The notes: generated from the sequence alone by a model not told the origin. Counted from the first letter of the stretch, positions 1 through 12,525 are shown. The stretch: 64,000 nt of DNA from Oscheius sp. JU75 (GCA_037178855.1 JASJZC010000004.1:1984001-2048000), one strand, 5' to 3'. Translations and numbers: made by a program.

Positions 1-2567
1 ACGAAGATGATGAGGACGAGTCGGACAGTGATACTGATGCAGAAGTCAAACTGGGTTTGTCATTTTCATAGAAATTGCACTTTATTTGTTCCAGGTGATA
101 ACGAGGAGGACTGGTTCAAAGCTATCTTGGCCGAGGCGGCATCCTCAAGTGACTCTGACAATGATGACGACGAAGATGAGGATAGTGCGAAAAGCGGCGA
201 TAGTGGAGATGAGAATAAAGCAAACGGTAATAGCAACGATGAGGAGGATGAATTCAATCCATTCTTCTATGACTTTGCCAAAGGAGATCCATACATCAGA
301 CGAGCAAAAGCTGACAACGGAAAGAAGAAGAAAAAGATGGTAGGACTTGAGCAATTGCAATGAATGACATGTATTTTTCAGAAGACGGAGGAGGAGTTGG
401 CGGAGGAACGTCGACAGCGTCGTATTCGGAAGAAGAGAAAGAAGAGGAAGATCATCAAGGAGCACAGAAGGGCTGAGAGGAAGAAGCAGAAGAGAGAGCT
501 ACAAACACAGGCGATGCAGAGCACAGCCAACGAGTTCATCACATCGTCGCGTCTTATCGACGGATTCGATATAAATCCGAAAATCGTAAAGGTGAGAAAA
601 TACACATGTTTATCCAACTGGCCATTTAAGGCTGAACTACTCGCTGCTGTCGAACGTCTCGGACCTCAGCTTCCTGTCAACACCCTTGATCAGCTCATTG
701 ACGAATTAGGAGGGCCCGAATTTGTGGCGGAGATGACCGGTCGCAAAGGACGAATTGTTACCCGTCCTAATGGTGATATCGAGTATGAGCCTCGCAGTGC
801 CGGCGTCGATGTTCCACTCGAACTGATGAACATGGACGAGAAGGACAAGTTCATGAAAGGAGAAAAACTCGTCGCTGTGATCTCCGAAGCGGCTAGTAGT
901 GGAATTTCTCTGCAATCCGACAGAAGAGCCCAGAATCAGCGAAGACGTGTTCACATAACATTGGAGCTTCCTTGGTCCGCTGACAAAGCTATTCAGCAAT
1001 TCGGTAATTTTCTCCTTGTATTATCTAAACCTTTACGTTCAGGAAGAACACATCGTTCGAATCAAGTGAGCGCTCCCGAATACGTCTTCCTGATTTCTGA
1101 ACTGGCTGGCGAGAAGAGGTATGCTCTCTATTAATCGGGATCTTACGATCTTGTAGATTCGCCTCGATTGTTGCGAAAAGACTGGAATCCCTTGGTGCTC
1201 TTACTCATGGTGATCGTCGCGCGACTGAAACTCGTGATCTCTCTCAGTTCAATATGGATACAAAATATGGTCGAGCCGCCTTGGATGTACTTCTCAAGTC
1301 GGTCATTGGAACTCTCTCACCTCCGCTCATAGCTCCGCCAACTGACTACAAGCCAGGAGATTTCTTTGCTGGTGAGTCTAGACAAGTTTTTTTTGTAATT
1401 TATTATTGTTCAGACATGAGATTATACATGGAAGGAGTGGGTCTGCTTTCTCGAATGGATAACGGCCAATATACGATCGAGAGAGAAGGAAGTATGATAG
1501 CCAAGTTCCTCAACAGAATCCTCGGTCTCCCTGTCCATGCTCAGAATTCGCTCTTCCAATATTTCACAGAAATCGTCAACGAACTCATCGCCCAGGCGAA
1601 GCATGACGGAACTTACGATATGGGAATCATGGGTTTGTATAGTTACATAGAGAACCTAATACTTTTTTTTGTAGATCTTGGAACGGGTGGTGATGAAGTA
1701 CGCAAACAGGAGACGAGAATCTTCCTTGGCAGAGCCGAAAAGGGCAGTTATCGCGTCGAAATCAATAAGATCGGTGTCGACCGTGGAGTACCTTGGGAAG
1801 ACGCTTTTGCCATTTACCAGCAGCACAATGTCGGCGAAGATGGTTTCTATGTCTCAACTCCTCCACATAGTATCAGACAAATCGTCTCCCTGGTTTATGG
1901 AATTGGAAAACGTCGATTAGACACTGGTGACAGGTGAGAGATCGCATCTTTAGGAACCCCACAACAATTTATAGACTTTACGCACTGACTCGGCCAGCAA
2001 CGGGTCGTTCCCCGAAGATGGAGACGTTCTCCGACTTGTCCAAACGATTCAAAAAGCTGTCGCCCGAAGAGGCCGAACCTTTATGGAGAACTCAATTTGA
2101 AAGTGGGTATTTTTGGGAATACTAGTGGACAAATAACCTTAGGCGCATCCAAAATGTGTCAGCACAGTTTTGTCTATGGACGATGTCGAAACGAGGAGAA
2201 CCACAAATACTGCGAGGTCGGCAGAAGTACCAGAACCTATTTTGTGCTCTCTGGATCAGTTCTGTCCGTTTGGCCGGTGGTTGAGCAAGTCCTCAATGAT
2301 AGGGACACTCGAGGCAGTCGGATACAGGTCATCCGCATCCGAACCACGAATCAGGATCAGGAACAGAAGATTGTCGGTCTGTTGAATTCTTTCTACCCAT
2401 CATTATTTCAATATTCAGGTCTGCTGGTCCTTCCTCAATTTGTTCGTCAACTTGTGCAAAAACTTGAAGAGCACTGTGGCCGTTCATTCGTGGAAACCAA
2501 GAAGGCTCCTCTACCCCCACCTCCTCCTCTGATGAAAAAAGAAGAAATTCTTGACTCGCTTGATTAG
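1..2567 (+). CDS. sno: Strawberry notch (SBNO/LET-765-like), C-terminal part, 5' truncated by window
   Basis: The reading frame is open at base 1 (acidic Glu/Asp/Ser stretch) and ends at TAG 2565-2567, so only the C-terminal part of this large helicase-like transcriptional co-regulator is present. After a lysine/arginine-rich linker comes the SBNO C-terminal domain: [20 protein letters not shown], then [50 protein letters not shown] and [15 protein letters not shown]. These match the human SBNO1 block almost residue for residue. Introns are short, for example 55-94. The protein is nuclear in known family members and acts with Notch and EGFR signalling. The frame ends in a proline run ([11 protein letters not shown]). 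AATAAA lies at 2622-2627. The identity is very secure; the exact exon ends near 1950-2150 are less so. Confidence 0.95.
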
Positions 2568-2621
2568 AGCTGTTTTGTTTTCCGGTCGAACTCGGGTATT
2601 TTTTTAGAAGGTTGTTAGTTT

Positions 2622-2627
2622 AATAAA
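2622..2627 (+). terminator. Poly(A) signal of strawberry notch
   Basis: AATAAA lies about 55 nt after the stop codon and is followed by a T-rich stretch. Confidence 0.6.
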
Positions 2628-2722
2628 TTTTTTTTTCTCTTTTTCCTAAAGTATTACACTCTTCTATGCCAGACAAACAACTGCTGTATTGCACTTTATT
2701 GGTAATCTTGCTAGTTGGGGAG

Positions 2723-4348
<1,626 letters not shown>

Positions 4349-4901
4349 CGCTGTCGAGTGAATTTCTCTTATCTTTTTACTTCTAAGCCGATTTGAAGAG
4401 TTTCTTGCTTGATCTTCTCGTCCTAACATGATAAACAAAGCATTTTTCTTACTTTATTCTTCTGTTTAGACCCTTACACATTCATTGTATTCTAGCTAAT
4501 ACCAGTACTCTCCAACACAATTGTAGACCCAAAATATTCTCTGGTTTGGTTCCAAAACAGCAACTCTCGTCTCCAAAGGTCCCGCTGTTATCTCCCTTCT
4601 AAGGCAGTAAGAATTTAATCTGCTTAGAGGGGATATGTACCAGTGATAAATTGGTCATCTTGCCAACTAAAAACGTACCCTCTCTTTTGTGGAACACTGT
4701 TATAGGGAATGGAAGTTCACTAGAAACACGAGGGAGAAACGGGATGGGTGACCCTTTTAGTCTAAACAATAGATCAGTTCTATGTGGGTCTCTTCTTGTG
4801 GCTAATTCCGAAGCCACAAGAGTCAAAACGGAAGACACACTGATTTTGCTGAGTGTTCTTTGGTGTTTTTCAGAGCTACTGATAACTGCAGTCAGTCTCG
4901 C
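4349..4901. promoter_or_regulatory. Divergent intergenic region with start-proximal GATA sites
   Basis: This 553-bp region separates the minus-strand protease from the plus-strand secreted gene. It holds AAAAAGATAAGAG on the minus strand (core 4368-4374), 20-26 nt before the protease ATG, and ACTGATAA on the plus strand (4878-4885), 17 nt before the ATG of the next gene. Both fit the WGATAR consensus used by nematode intestinal ELT-2/ELT-7 factors. A lone acceptor TTTTTCAG at 4865-4872 could be the SL acceptor of the plus-strand gene, in which case the second GATA site lies in its 5' UTR. No gene is evident inside. Confidence 0.45.
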
Positions 4902-5605
4902 CATGTTTCTTTCACTGCTTCTTTTGGTTTCCGTAGTTGGTCAGTTTGGATGATACCCTCCAATTATCGTTCATTAGACAGTATTCAAAATAGTACTATC
5001 GGTAACTGTGATCTTTCCACCCCGCCTGCTTCATGGCTGACAACCTCAGCCATCGGAATACTTGATTGGGCGACCGCTGGAGTCAAACCTACCGGACCGA
5101 ACTTTTGTCTCGATGTAAGAGTCTACTGTTAATTTTAATTCTTTTCCTAGGGCAACAGGTCAGCGGACTATGTCCGAGTGGCCTACCACATCAACCTCCC
5201 GTCCTCTGTGGAGAGAAAAGAACACACCCTGTCTGCTGACAATCGTAAGTCAAAGGCATATTTGTATTGAAAATTTATGTAGCCAACAACGCGTGTGTGA
5301 ACAAGGACTCCCGTATCCAGTACTGTATTCCATTTTGTGGAGAAGATCTGCAAGTGCCGGTCATCAAAGCCGCTCTTCAATCTGGACAGACATGGGTTGT
5401 TGCAGAATTGATCGAGAAGGAAGTCAACGATCCGAAATGGGCAATTACTGTTCTGGCTGTCGATTACAATAACCCAATTACCCATCTGAACATTTCGAGT
5501 TTCCTTGATCCTACAGTCTGGTGTTCTGTCTACATTGGCATCAAACCGAAAATCGGATTCCCCTACCTCTTTGAGGTTCAGCTGGGCAATGTGATTCCTC
5601 AATAA
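4902..5605 (+). CDS. Small secreted cysteine-containing protein, unrecognised family
   Basis: I do not recognise this family. The start ATG at 4902 gives a signal peptide (MFLSLLLLVSVV). A 39-nt intron follows, then SIQNSTIGNCDLSTPPASW, a short exon with SADYVRVAYHINLPSS, and a long last exon running from NNACVNKDSRIQYCIPFCGE to LFEVQLGNVIPQ. Splicing at GTTG|gtcagt...attag|ACAG keeps frame. The mature protein has several cysteines (C in GNC, NFC, NAC, YC, FC, WC), suggesting disulphides in an extracellular domain, and no second membrane segment. The TAA stop (5603-5605) sits inside the AATAAA poly(A) signal at 5601-5606. It diverges from the aspartic protease and shares a GATA-containing upstream region, so a gut or pharyngeal secreted role is an inference only. 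Confidence 0.75.
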
Positions 5606-5613
5606 ATTTTATT
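5601..5613. terminator. Shared palindromic poly(A) signal of two convergent genes
   Basis: AATAAATTTTATT reads AATAAA on the plus strand (5601-5606) for the secreted gene ending at 5605. It reads AATAAAATTTATT on the minus strand for the channel gene ending at 5637. The two stop codons are only 31 nt apart, so the 3' UTRs must be very short or overlap. Confidence 0.6.
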
Positions 5614-5636
5614 CGGAACACCTGATACCCGAACCA

Positions 5637-7504
5637 TCACAAGGACCAGTCTCTATTTTCGAGAGTGGGATTCTCCATGTTGGGAGCAATGAACAACAGA
5701 AATCCTGTTGAAGAGACGGTCAAGAGCGTGACACAGCAGAAGAAGAATCGGTCAAAAATGTTGGAGAGGTGGGACCATTTCTCAATCATCTCTTCCGTTC
5801 TCTGCTCCTGATCGACTCGATCAATCTAATATTCTTTTCCTTTTAATTATTTAGCACTCACCAGGTTCTTACTCAAAGTGTCATTTTGATTGACACTGGA
5901 GGTGGCCGAGGCCAGGATCGAATCGAATTTGCATCTCTTTTTCTTCTGCTTGCGCCCGCCGAACACCGGCCCGAGAATAGAGAATCCCACCAGTTCCATC
6001 CAGTTCGGAATCCTATATATTTTATCCACAAATAGCCAGAATGGACTCACTCCATGTAGGTTTCTGCTCCGTGTCTCACATTCAAGACAAAGACCGAAAA
6101 GCCGACTGACAGGGCTGAGATACCCATAATTGTCATCAACTGAACGCTTGTTGTGAAATCAGTGAGAAACATACATAAATGGCGATTAGGGGAATGACTT
6201 CAGAAGTCTCTGGCATACTTTCGGCAATGTTGAAACTGAAGACGGAATAGGCCAAGAGAACAGTCAGCCCCAGGGTCACCTTCTCTCCGGACTCACAGGG
6301 AAGAACAAACTGAACGAGAGTTAGTATCTGGAAAACTTATTATAGAACAGACAAGGAACAACCACTGACACTTAACATAACGCAAGGAGCAATAATATTG
6401 TAGAGAAAGTAGAGAACTCTTCTTTGAAGATGAATCTCAAAGACCACGGTCCCGTATCTCGCATTGCCGGTCGTCTGTTCGAAGCGAAACGTCCTGTTTG
6501 CCACGATCTGCCATTCTCCATTTTCAGTAAAGGAGTCTCGAGTGAAGGGATCCTTCCCGTCATATCTCTCGACAACTCGAAGGTCCAACTGGGACAAATC
6601 GTAGATCCAGGACCGAAAGATAAGGGAACAGAACTGGTGATCGAAGGGAAAGAGCGACACATCCATATGGCATCGACTGTAGATCTTTTGAGGAGGAGCC
6701 CATTGCACTGGAATTTTTCTTGAATGGTATTTACTCTCCCTCACAAAAGCCGTCGTTAGTAAGATGAAGATTTGTTTGAATGAGTCCAGCAGAGTTGAAG
6801 TCTCGGGCACTGAAATGTATTCAGTTTCCAGAAAGCAGCTTATCAAACTTGTTGTAAAGAACAATATCTGGCGTCCAGACGTATCTGGTGGCAAGGGTCA
6901 GCTTGGTCAAGTTGCCAAACTCTTCCGGCTTCCATTGAATTCTCTCGTCCTTCCACGACTGTTCGACCCAGACATTGAGAGCGAGTACTTGGCTCCTCTC
7001 ATCCTAAAACCAAATGACTTTCTGTTGTTCAATTTTTCTGACAATGTTGAATATGTGAGTGAGGGTCAATCCGATGTAAATCGGAACAACTTGAGAGGCA
7101 TTGAAGACTGGACGAACCGCTTTGTCGTACCCATAAAGCAGATATCTGAATAAGAGTGCTTTTAGGAAAGAGTTCCGGAGCTGTTTCAAGTCACGACAAT
7201 AAGGCCTTTCAGCGCATTGTTGTATTTGGCACGCAATTCTCTCAGAGTCAGCAAAAAAGGAGAATTACCTGAAGAGACGTTGCTCGTCATTGGCTCCGAA
7301 CTTTTTCAGATCAAGATCGCCAACCGAATCTCGCGAAGGAATATCCGGATACTCGACTAAAACGAGAGTTGGTCAAGTGGAATAGATACTTGACTAAGAT
7401 GTTATTAGGCACAACTTACGGCTATCTGACGGAGAATGAGCGGCTGCAAGGATGGTTAGAAGTGAGGCGAGCATCAAGAGACCGCCGAAGGAAACCACGC
7501 CCAT
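5637..7504 (-). CDS. Cys-loop ligand-gated cation channel, nicotinic acetylcholine receptor-like, non-alpha
   Basis: Pentameric ligand-gated ion channel subunit of the plasma membrane. The start at 7504 gives a hydrophobic leader ([20 protein letters not shown]). The ectodomain has [40 protein letters not shown] and the 13-residue Cys-loop between the cysteines of [16 protein letters not shown]1 follows the arginine pair of [16 protein letters not shown]2 follows [13 protein letters not shown], typical of cation-selective channels, and ends in [12 protein letters not shown]4 is near [20 protein letters not shown], followed by a short tail. Loop C reads [10 protein letters not shown] and lacks the vicinal Cys pair, so this is a non-alpha subunit. 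It has about ten short introns. The M3-M4 loop is basic ([11 protein letters not shown]). It ends 31 nt from the convergent neighbour. The closest nematode ACR/LGC member cannot be named from the sequence alone. Confidence 0.9.
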
Positions 7505-8279
7505 TGAGGAATACTGAACAAGGAGGTCAGACTAAACTTGCGTGAGAGAGTTGTTTATGTCAGTAGTTGTTATCAGAAGAGAATTGGGTTTGGACGAGGA
7601 AATGGATCCACATCTAATAAGAGTTTTGGATATTTGTTTGCTCAGCATCTTTATTGAAGGAGCAGTAATGAAAATAGAGTATTCTGCAGTGACATCCAGT
7701 TGTAGGGATAGTACCCTCAAACGCTTCTATACTTTATTTCTGGATAACCAGAAACTTCCTTGTGTTCCATCACACTTCAGCTGTATCACAGGTTCTGTGG
7801 TTAACATCTGTTCAAATCTTCGAAACAACTCTTCTTCTAAAGTGTACCCAGTAAAATGAACGGAAATTAGCCACGATTCTCGTAGAGACATTCTCCCGAT
7901 TAAGAGGAAAACTACGCATAAACTATGAGCCGATCGGGAAATGAATGCACATGTATAAAGGATCTAGAAGAAGACGATGGGAACTGGGGCGAAGGCCAGA
8001 AGTGCCAAGGCCTTCTATGGGCTAATTGCCATCCGCCCCAAGCCTAATCAAACTTTTTACTCGACAGCTGCTCCACCAGTGAAGAGAGAACCCTGTCCAC
8101 CCCCTCTTTCGAACAACTTGAAACTCGAAAAAGTGAGTCAGACCACCCCGTCCGGACTCGACTCATGCCTTTGCGCGCGGCAGCCGGAAACCTGAAATGA
8201 ACCCGGATGGGAGTGTCAAAGAGTCCTGAACCCTCCTCTCTCTCACCAAACAGCTGCTCGCCTCTTCAAACCTTGATTT
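7505..8279. other. Intergenic region, no gene supported
   Basis: This 775 bp separates divergently transcribed channel (-) and phospholipase (+) genes and probably holds both promoters. A 72-codon open frame (7977-8195) has no recognisable motif, signal peptide or intron support, and is not called. Confidence 0.5.
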
Positions 8280-8891
8280 ATGCCGCCTTGGCTGTTACTT
8301 TTAGTTTTCCTAGTCCACAACACATTCTCCCATCCCATTGACTCTTCTATAGAAGGTTCTGGGTTCTCTTTGGAGATCATTCTTGAGAATAGAACTCCTG
8401 AGACAATAATTCCTGTAGTCACTCAGTCACCGATTCTTCTAGAGGAACCAGAGGACACCAAATGGTAGGTTAGTGAAAAAAATATTCCTAACTCTTTCCA
8501 GGTGGTGTGGGAACAACACTTTCAGTCGAGGATTGGCACATTTCATCGCAAAACATGACAAGAACGTCAAAGGTTTTCATTTTTCTTAGCCACGTTATTT
8601 CATAATCAGACATAAACGAGTGCTGTCGAAAGCATGACTTTGAGTATGACGAGGCGCGTACATTTCAAGAAGTGCAGACCTCGGACACTCGCTTTGATGA
8701 ATGTCTCGGTCAGGACAGCAGCACGTGAGATATCTACGTTTACACAAGACCGAGAGGTTTTCAGATATCGGCAGTATGTGGTTCGACCACTGTTCAATAC
8801 CGCCATTAATATGAACTACTTCTACGAGAGAGTCAAAAGTGCCTTCAAGACAGTCTTCTTGGGCGGAGACGGTTTTATTGATCTCAAATAG
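8280..8891 (+). CDS. Secreted phospholipase A2-like protein
   Basis: The start at 8280 opens a signal peptide (MPPWLLLLVFLVHNTFS), then a Thr/Pro/Glu-rich spacer. The PLA2 core begins with WWCGNNTFSRGL and has the diagnostic active-site motif DINECCRKHDFEY, in which the CCxxHD His-Asp pair sits beside the disulphide cysteines. Splicing of four exons keeps frame (K-W|W-C, K-D at 8576/8611, S-T|Y-R). A downstream cysteine is at FDECLGQD. The C-terminal part (VVRPLFNTAINMNYFYERV) is not typical of venom or pancreatic PLA2 and has few cysteines, so this is a divergent group like the nematode or PLA2G3/G12-like proteins. The calcium-loop glycines are partly altered (CGNN), so enzymatic activity is uncertain. 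Convergent with Abitram; AATAAA at 8904-8909. Confidence 0.82.
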
Positions 8892-8903
8892 CTGTCTGTA
8901 CAA

Positions 8904-8919
8904 AATAAAGCGTTTTATT
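8904..8919. terminator. Near-palindromic poly(A) signals between PLA2 and Abitram genes
   Basis: AATAAAGCGTTTTATT gives AATAAA on plus for the phospholipase gene (stop 8891) and AATAAA on minus (8914-8919) for Abitram (stop 8965). This is the second convergent pair in the window with this arrangement. Confidence 0.55.
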
Positions 8920-8964
8920 CAGCAGCAAGAGGGACAAAAGCAAAAAATAATCTTAGGAAGAAAG

Positions 8965-9590
8965 TTAGGACAGTTGCTTGAACCTTTCTTGTGCCTTTTC
9001 CATAGAGACGAGAGGTACACGTTTATGAGGCAGCTCATCCAAGAGCTCTTCTGGTTTCCGCTTTCCGGCTCCGTACGTGACAATGGCAATGTAACCTTGG
9101 TTTTCTGGAGCTCTTCTGATCAGATCTGGTTCGGATTTTAAACGATCATTGACCTAGAAAAGACTGGTTGCTCTGCAAGTTCTCAAAAATACCTCAGCAA
9201 GAGTGCCTTTCAGACCGGCCCGCACAATAATCTCCTGACCATCCTTACAGCGAATCGTACAAAGTCTCGTCTCTTTTTGAAGCAGTAAACCACCCTAAAT
9301 TATGAATATTTTGCTTTGAAAAACAGGAAATACGTACCTTTTTGCCTTTTCCAACGACGGTTTTCTCTCCTCTATCGACTCCATGTTTTTTCGTACTTCC
9401 AAAGTCGACCTCGATCACTTCGCTCGTTGGAATCTGAAATAGTTTTGCTTACAAGAGCACCAATTGCCACCTCTTTCAAGACGATAACTGTTACACCGCT
9501 CGGATGATGTAAATATGCTACATTATCGTGAACAGATGCAAATCTCTTGTAAATTCTGTCGACGACCGACTGATAGGAGAACGAAGACAT
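8965..9590 (-). CDS. abitram: Abitram/FAM206A (Simiate) homologue
   Basis: Small protein of the Abitram (FAM206A) family, with a degenerate biotinyl/lipoyl-like fold, implicated in vertebrates in actin and nuclear-speckle biology. Recognised by VVDRIYKRFASVHDNVAYLH at the N terminus, VGKGKKGGLLLQKETRLCTI (compare human GKFKRGAQFLTELAPLCKI), RCKDGQEIIVRAGLKGTLAE and ENQGYIAIVTYG. The last exon ends KAQERFKQLS before TAA 8965-8967. The ATG lies immediately behind a lone acceptor (CTTTAGCAG|ATG), consistent with trans-splicing. It lies about 250 nt downstream of PEX19 on the same strand, so the two could share an operon. The length is close to the human protein (181 aa). Family call is fairly secure; function in nematodes is unknown to me. 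Confidence 0.82.
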
Positions 9591-9838
9591 CTGCTAAAGT
9601 ATAGATACCTTCTCGACCCATTCTGAAATGTGAAAATGCATGAGTTTGGTAGCTCCCTTTTCTGGCGAAACAAGTGAAAATATTTCAAACTTCATTTGTC
9701 CAAACTGATTCTGTGGCCTATAATATCACAAACTGAAAGCTCCTAGTTAAGTAAGATCATTCAACGTGAAAACAATAGACTAACAACGGGCTACTGGCTA
9801 GAGGACTAGAGTATTCGCAAGATCGTGTTGGTTGAGAA

Positions 9839-10847
9839 TTACATGATGGAGCAAGCATCGGTAGTCGGGAGCTGACCGAAACTAGGCAGTCCAGTCGCAG
9901 AGTCAATGGCCAATCCTGAAAAGATCGCATGAGAGGAAAGGACCTGAAACTACCTTCAGGCAATTCTCCGGTGATTTCTTTGGGCGGATAGCCTTGACTC
10001 TGTAGTTCCATCAAAAGTGTGGCCATTGTTTCGAAGTTATCTGGAGGAATATTGGATTCGGCGGCAGCTATCTCCGCACTCTCTGTTCCCGCTGGTTCGG
10101 CTTCCGCGGGAGCATCAGGCATTTTTTCAAACTCAGCGCAAATTTGTCCAAGAACCTAGAAGTCAAAAGTAGACAAAGCGGAAACACAGCTCACCTCAAA
10201 CTGTTTTTCATAGCGAGTACGATCCTCATCGGATATTTTGTCTCTGTTCTCTTCCAAATAGGCCGGATATTTATCATAAATTTCTTTCAACGGCGGATAC
10301 ATGACTTCTTTTGAAACAAGACTCTAAATACTGTTTTTGACGAGAGAAAAAAAGCTGTCTAGCCTGCATAATCATGTGCATGAAAGGTTCCATCTGAGAT
10401 TCGGGTGAGCGAAGAAGATTCAATCCGGCCTCAAATTCTTCTTCATTGCTTGCATTTGCCACCTAAACTGTTTAATGATTGGAAAACATGAAAACTTACT
10501 TTTCCTGTACAATTCAGCAGATTTTTCATGGCTTCGATCATCTGATTGGCAGCTTCTTCATCTGCAGGTGTAGCATTGTCTGCTTCCTGTTCTTTGACTT
10601 CCTTTAGTTGCTGCTCTTGGAAATTGACCATCTGCTGGAGCATCGACTGGAACTCTGAAGCAGCTTTCTGGGCTGCTTTGTGGTCGGCGACGTTCATCAA
10701 CTCGTCCAGCTCATCGTCCGTGGTTCGAGGACGTCTAAAAGAATTTACATGCCCAAATTATGTATACGAGACTAACTCTGCAAACTGTTTAGCGCTGCTA
10801 TCTAACAGATCGTCCAGCTCTTTGTCATTCGGTTGATCTGCTGCCAT
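9839..10847 (-). CDS. prx-19: PEX19, farnesylated peroxisomal membrane-protein chaperone/import receptor
   Basis: Cytosolic receptor that binds peroxisomal membrane proteins and docks on PEX3. The start at 10847 sits directly behind the acceptor CTTTCAG, suggesting trans-splicing. The N-terminal PEX3-binding region reads ADQPNDKELDDLLDSS, followed by the acidic DDELDELM segment. The helical core is EAMKNLLNCTGKV, EFEAGLNLLRSP and FMHMIMQ-SLVSKEVMYPPLKEI, then YPAYLEENRDKISDEDRTRY, and GYPPKEITGELPEG. The last exon ends in CSIM, a CaaX box for farnesylation (human PEX19 ends CLIM). The junction MQ|SL requires a 40-nt intron (10324-10363) with a GC donor (CAG|GCTAGA) and an AG acceptor. With it, the protein aligns to the family without gaps. 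Confidence 0.95.
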
Positions 10848-11401
10848 CTGAAAGATGATTTTCACAAACTGCTAGAGAAAATATTTAGAAGCATCGAAGA
10901 ATAGTGCAAAGTGCTGATGAAACTCGGGGTTATTCGATGGGGCGACACTACATGTGCTGAGCACTTGCTCTGATGCTAAAATGCTTTGGGAGGGAGTTCA
11001 AATTGTCAAATAAACATATGATACTAGTCAACGATGCCTACTTTATTCTTTTGTTGCAAACGGCCGTTTAAAAAAAAAGAACTCAAACTTTAGCCTTTTG
11101 ATAGTTCTCTAGATAACTAGTAATAATCTGTATTACATATGGTATGTTTGGTTCTGAAGTAATGTAAACAGAGCCGAAAGTCAATACTATGGAGAAATGA
11201 GTTTTGCACATAGCTGAAATTTGCAAGTTCAAAATGCCGCGCAATTTTATAGTACAGTACTCCCTCGGCCAAAAAATGCGGGAAGAAATCCAGCAGTTAT
11301 CACCTCTTTCCCTAGCAGTTTTGCTTTTTGTTTTCCTGCTTCGATCACGTTGCCTCATTTCTTTCCTCTCCCACTTTGCAACGTCACTGTTTCAGATTGA
11401 A
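10848..11401. promoter_or_regulatory. Bidirectional promoter region between PEX19 and cyclin B
   Basis: A 554-bp divergent intergenic region. GCGGGAA at 11278-11284 resembles an E2F/DP half-site and would suit a cell-cycle gene. TTTCAG at 11391-11396 is an SL-type acceptor 5 nt before the cyclin start. Neither is proven. Confidence 0.35.
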
Positions 11402-12525
11402 ATGAGGGATACCGTCGTCATTCGCAAGGCCCTCAAGGACACTCGCAACACTACTAAAGAAACCAGAGAGATCAAGGTTGATTTTTTGCTATTCTAAATC
11501 AGCAACTGAATTCAGCCGAGCGGCGTAAAATTAACGAAGCCCCCTGCTCCTCGACCGCGTCTGTTCAATGCTTCGCCACAGAAGCGGCCAGAGATCGTCG
11601 GAATCGACCGCGAGTATCAGACTGCCGAATACATGGACGACGTCTATAATTATCTGCTCAAGCAGGAGAAGCAGCTCGTCATACCAGAAGGCGGCGTGAA
11701 CAAGCTTACAATCAAGCCCAAGATGCGGAGTATTCTCGTCGACTGGCTGGTGCAGGTACCGTTTACGATAGATGCGTGGTTATCACCTGTTTCAGGTCCA
11801 CGGCCGATTCCATCTTTTTCCGGAGACCCTTCATCTAACGGTCTATCTCGTCGACAGTTGTCTCGCTAAGATGAAAGTGGAGAAGACAGAGCTGCAGCTC
11901 GTTGGCATGGCCTGCATGCTGGTAGCCTGCAAATTCGAGGAAATGTACGTGCCGGATATCAAGGACTTCGAATACATTGCCGACAACGCCTTCTCCAAGC
12001 AGCAAATCATAAAGATGGAGATAAAAGTCCTTGGTGCGACAGAGTAAGTCCTTGTGATTGTCTCTTCTCTGATAATACGTATTTCAGCTACATGTTGTCC
12101 CGTCCTCACTCGATCACGTTCATCCGATGGATTGCAAAGGAAGCCGAGACTGCTCCTCGTGTGCAGTACTTAGCCAAATATTTTTCCGAGATGGCCCTGC
12201 TGGAGGAGACGGTGTCGCATTTTCTGCCATCACAAATCGCCTTCTTATCCCTTTACCTGGCCCACGTCGTCGGCAAGAAGAAGTTGTCTACCAGCCGTCT
12301 AGCGTAAGCCTATTTCTTCATATTTTCTAGTCATTCGTTTTTAGCAAGCTCATAGACTGGACCGAAGACGGCGTAACAGAAGCCTTGCCGATTTTCGTGA
12401 AGGCAATTCTACGGTTCCACGAACAGGAGAGGCTCGCCGCCGTTAGGAATAAGTATTCGAGCAACAAGTTCCATGCTGTAGCCAACATTTCTGACGAAGA
12501 TCTCAATATCGTAAAACGACTCTAA
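11402..12525 (+). CDS. cyb: B-type mitotic cyclin
   Basis: Regulatory subunit of CDK1 driving mitosis. The start at 11402 follows the acceptor TTTCAG|ATTGAA. The protein begins MRDTVVI, and residues 8-16 (RKALKDTRN) match the destruction box RxxLxxxxN, so the degradation signal lies almost at the N terminus. The cyclin box includes YMDDVYNYLL, the signature MRSILVDWLVQVHGRFHLF, ELQLVGMACMLVACKFEEMY, YVPDIKDFEYIADNAFSK and IIKMEIKVLGA. The second cyclin fold runs to HFLPSQIAFLSLYLA and VRNKYSSNKFHAVANIS, ending NIVKRL. There are five exons. The head before the cyclin box is only about 60 residues, much shorter than in vertebrate cyclin B1. B1/B2-type is favoured; assignment to a C. elegans CYB paralogue needs a tree. 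Confidence 0.93.

Noticed and set aside
7977-8195. 72-codon plus-strand frame (MGTGAKARSAKAFYG...).
   Set aside because: No motif, no signal peptide, no clear acceptor or poly(A) signal; lies in a divergent promoter region.
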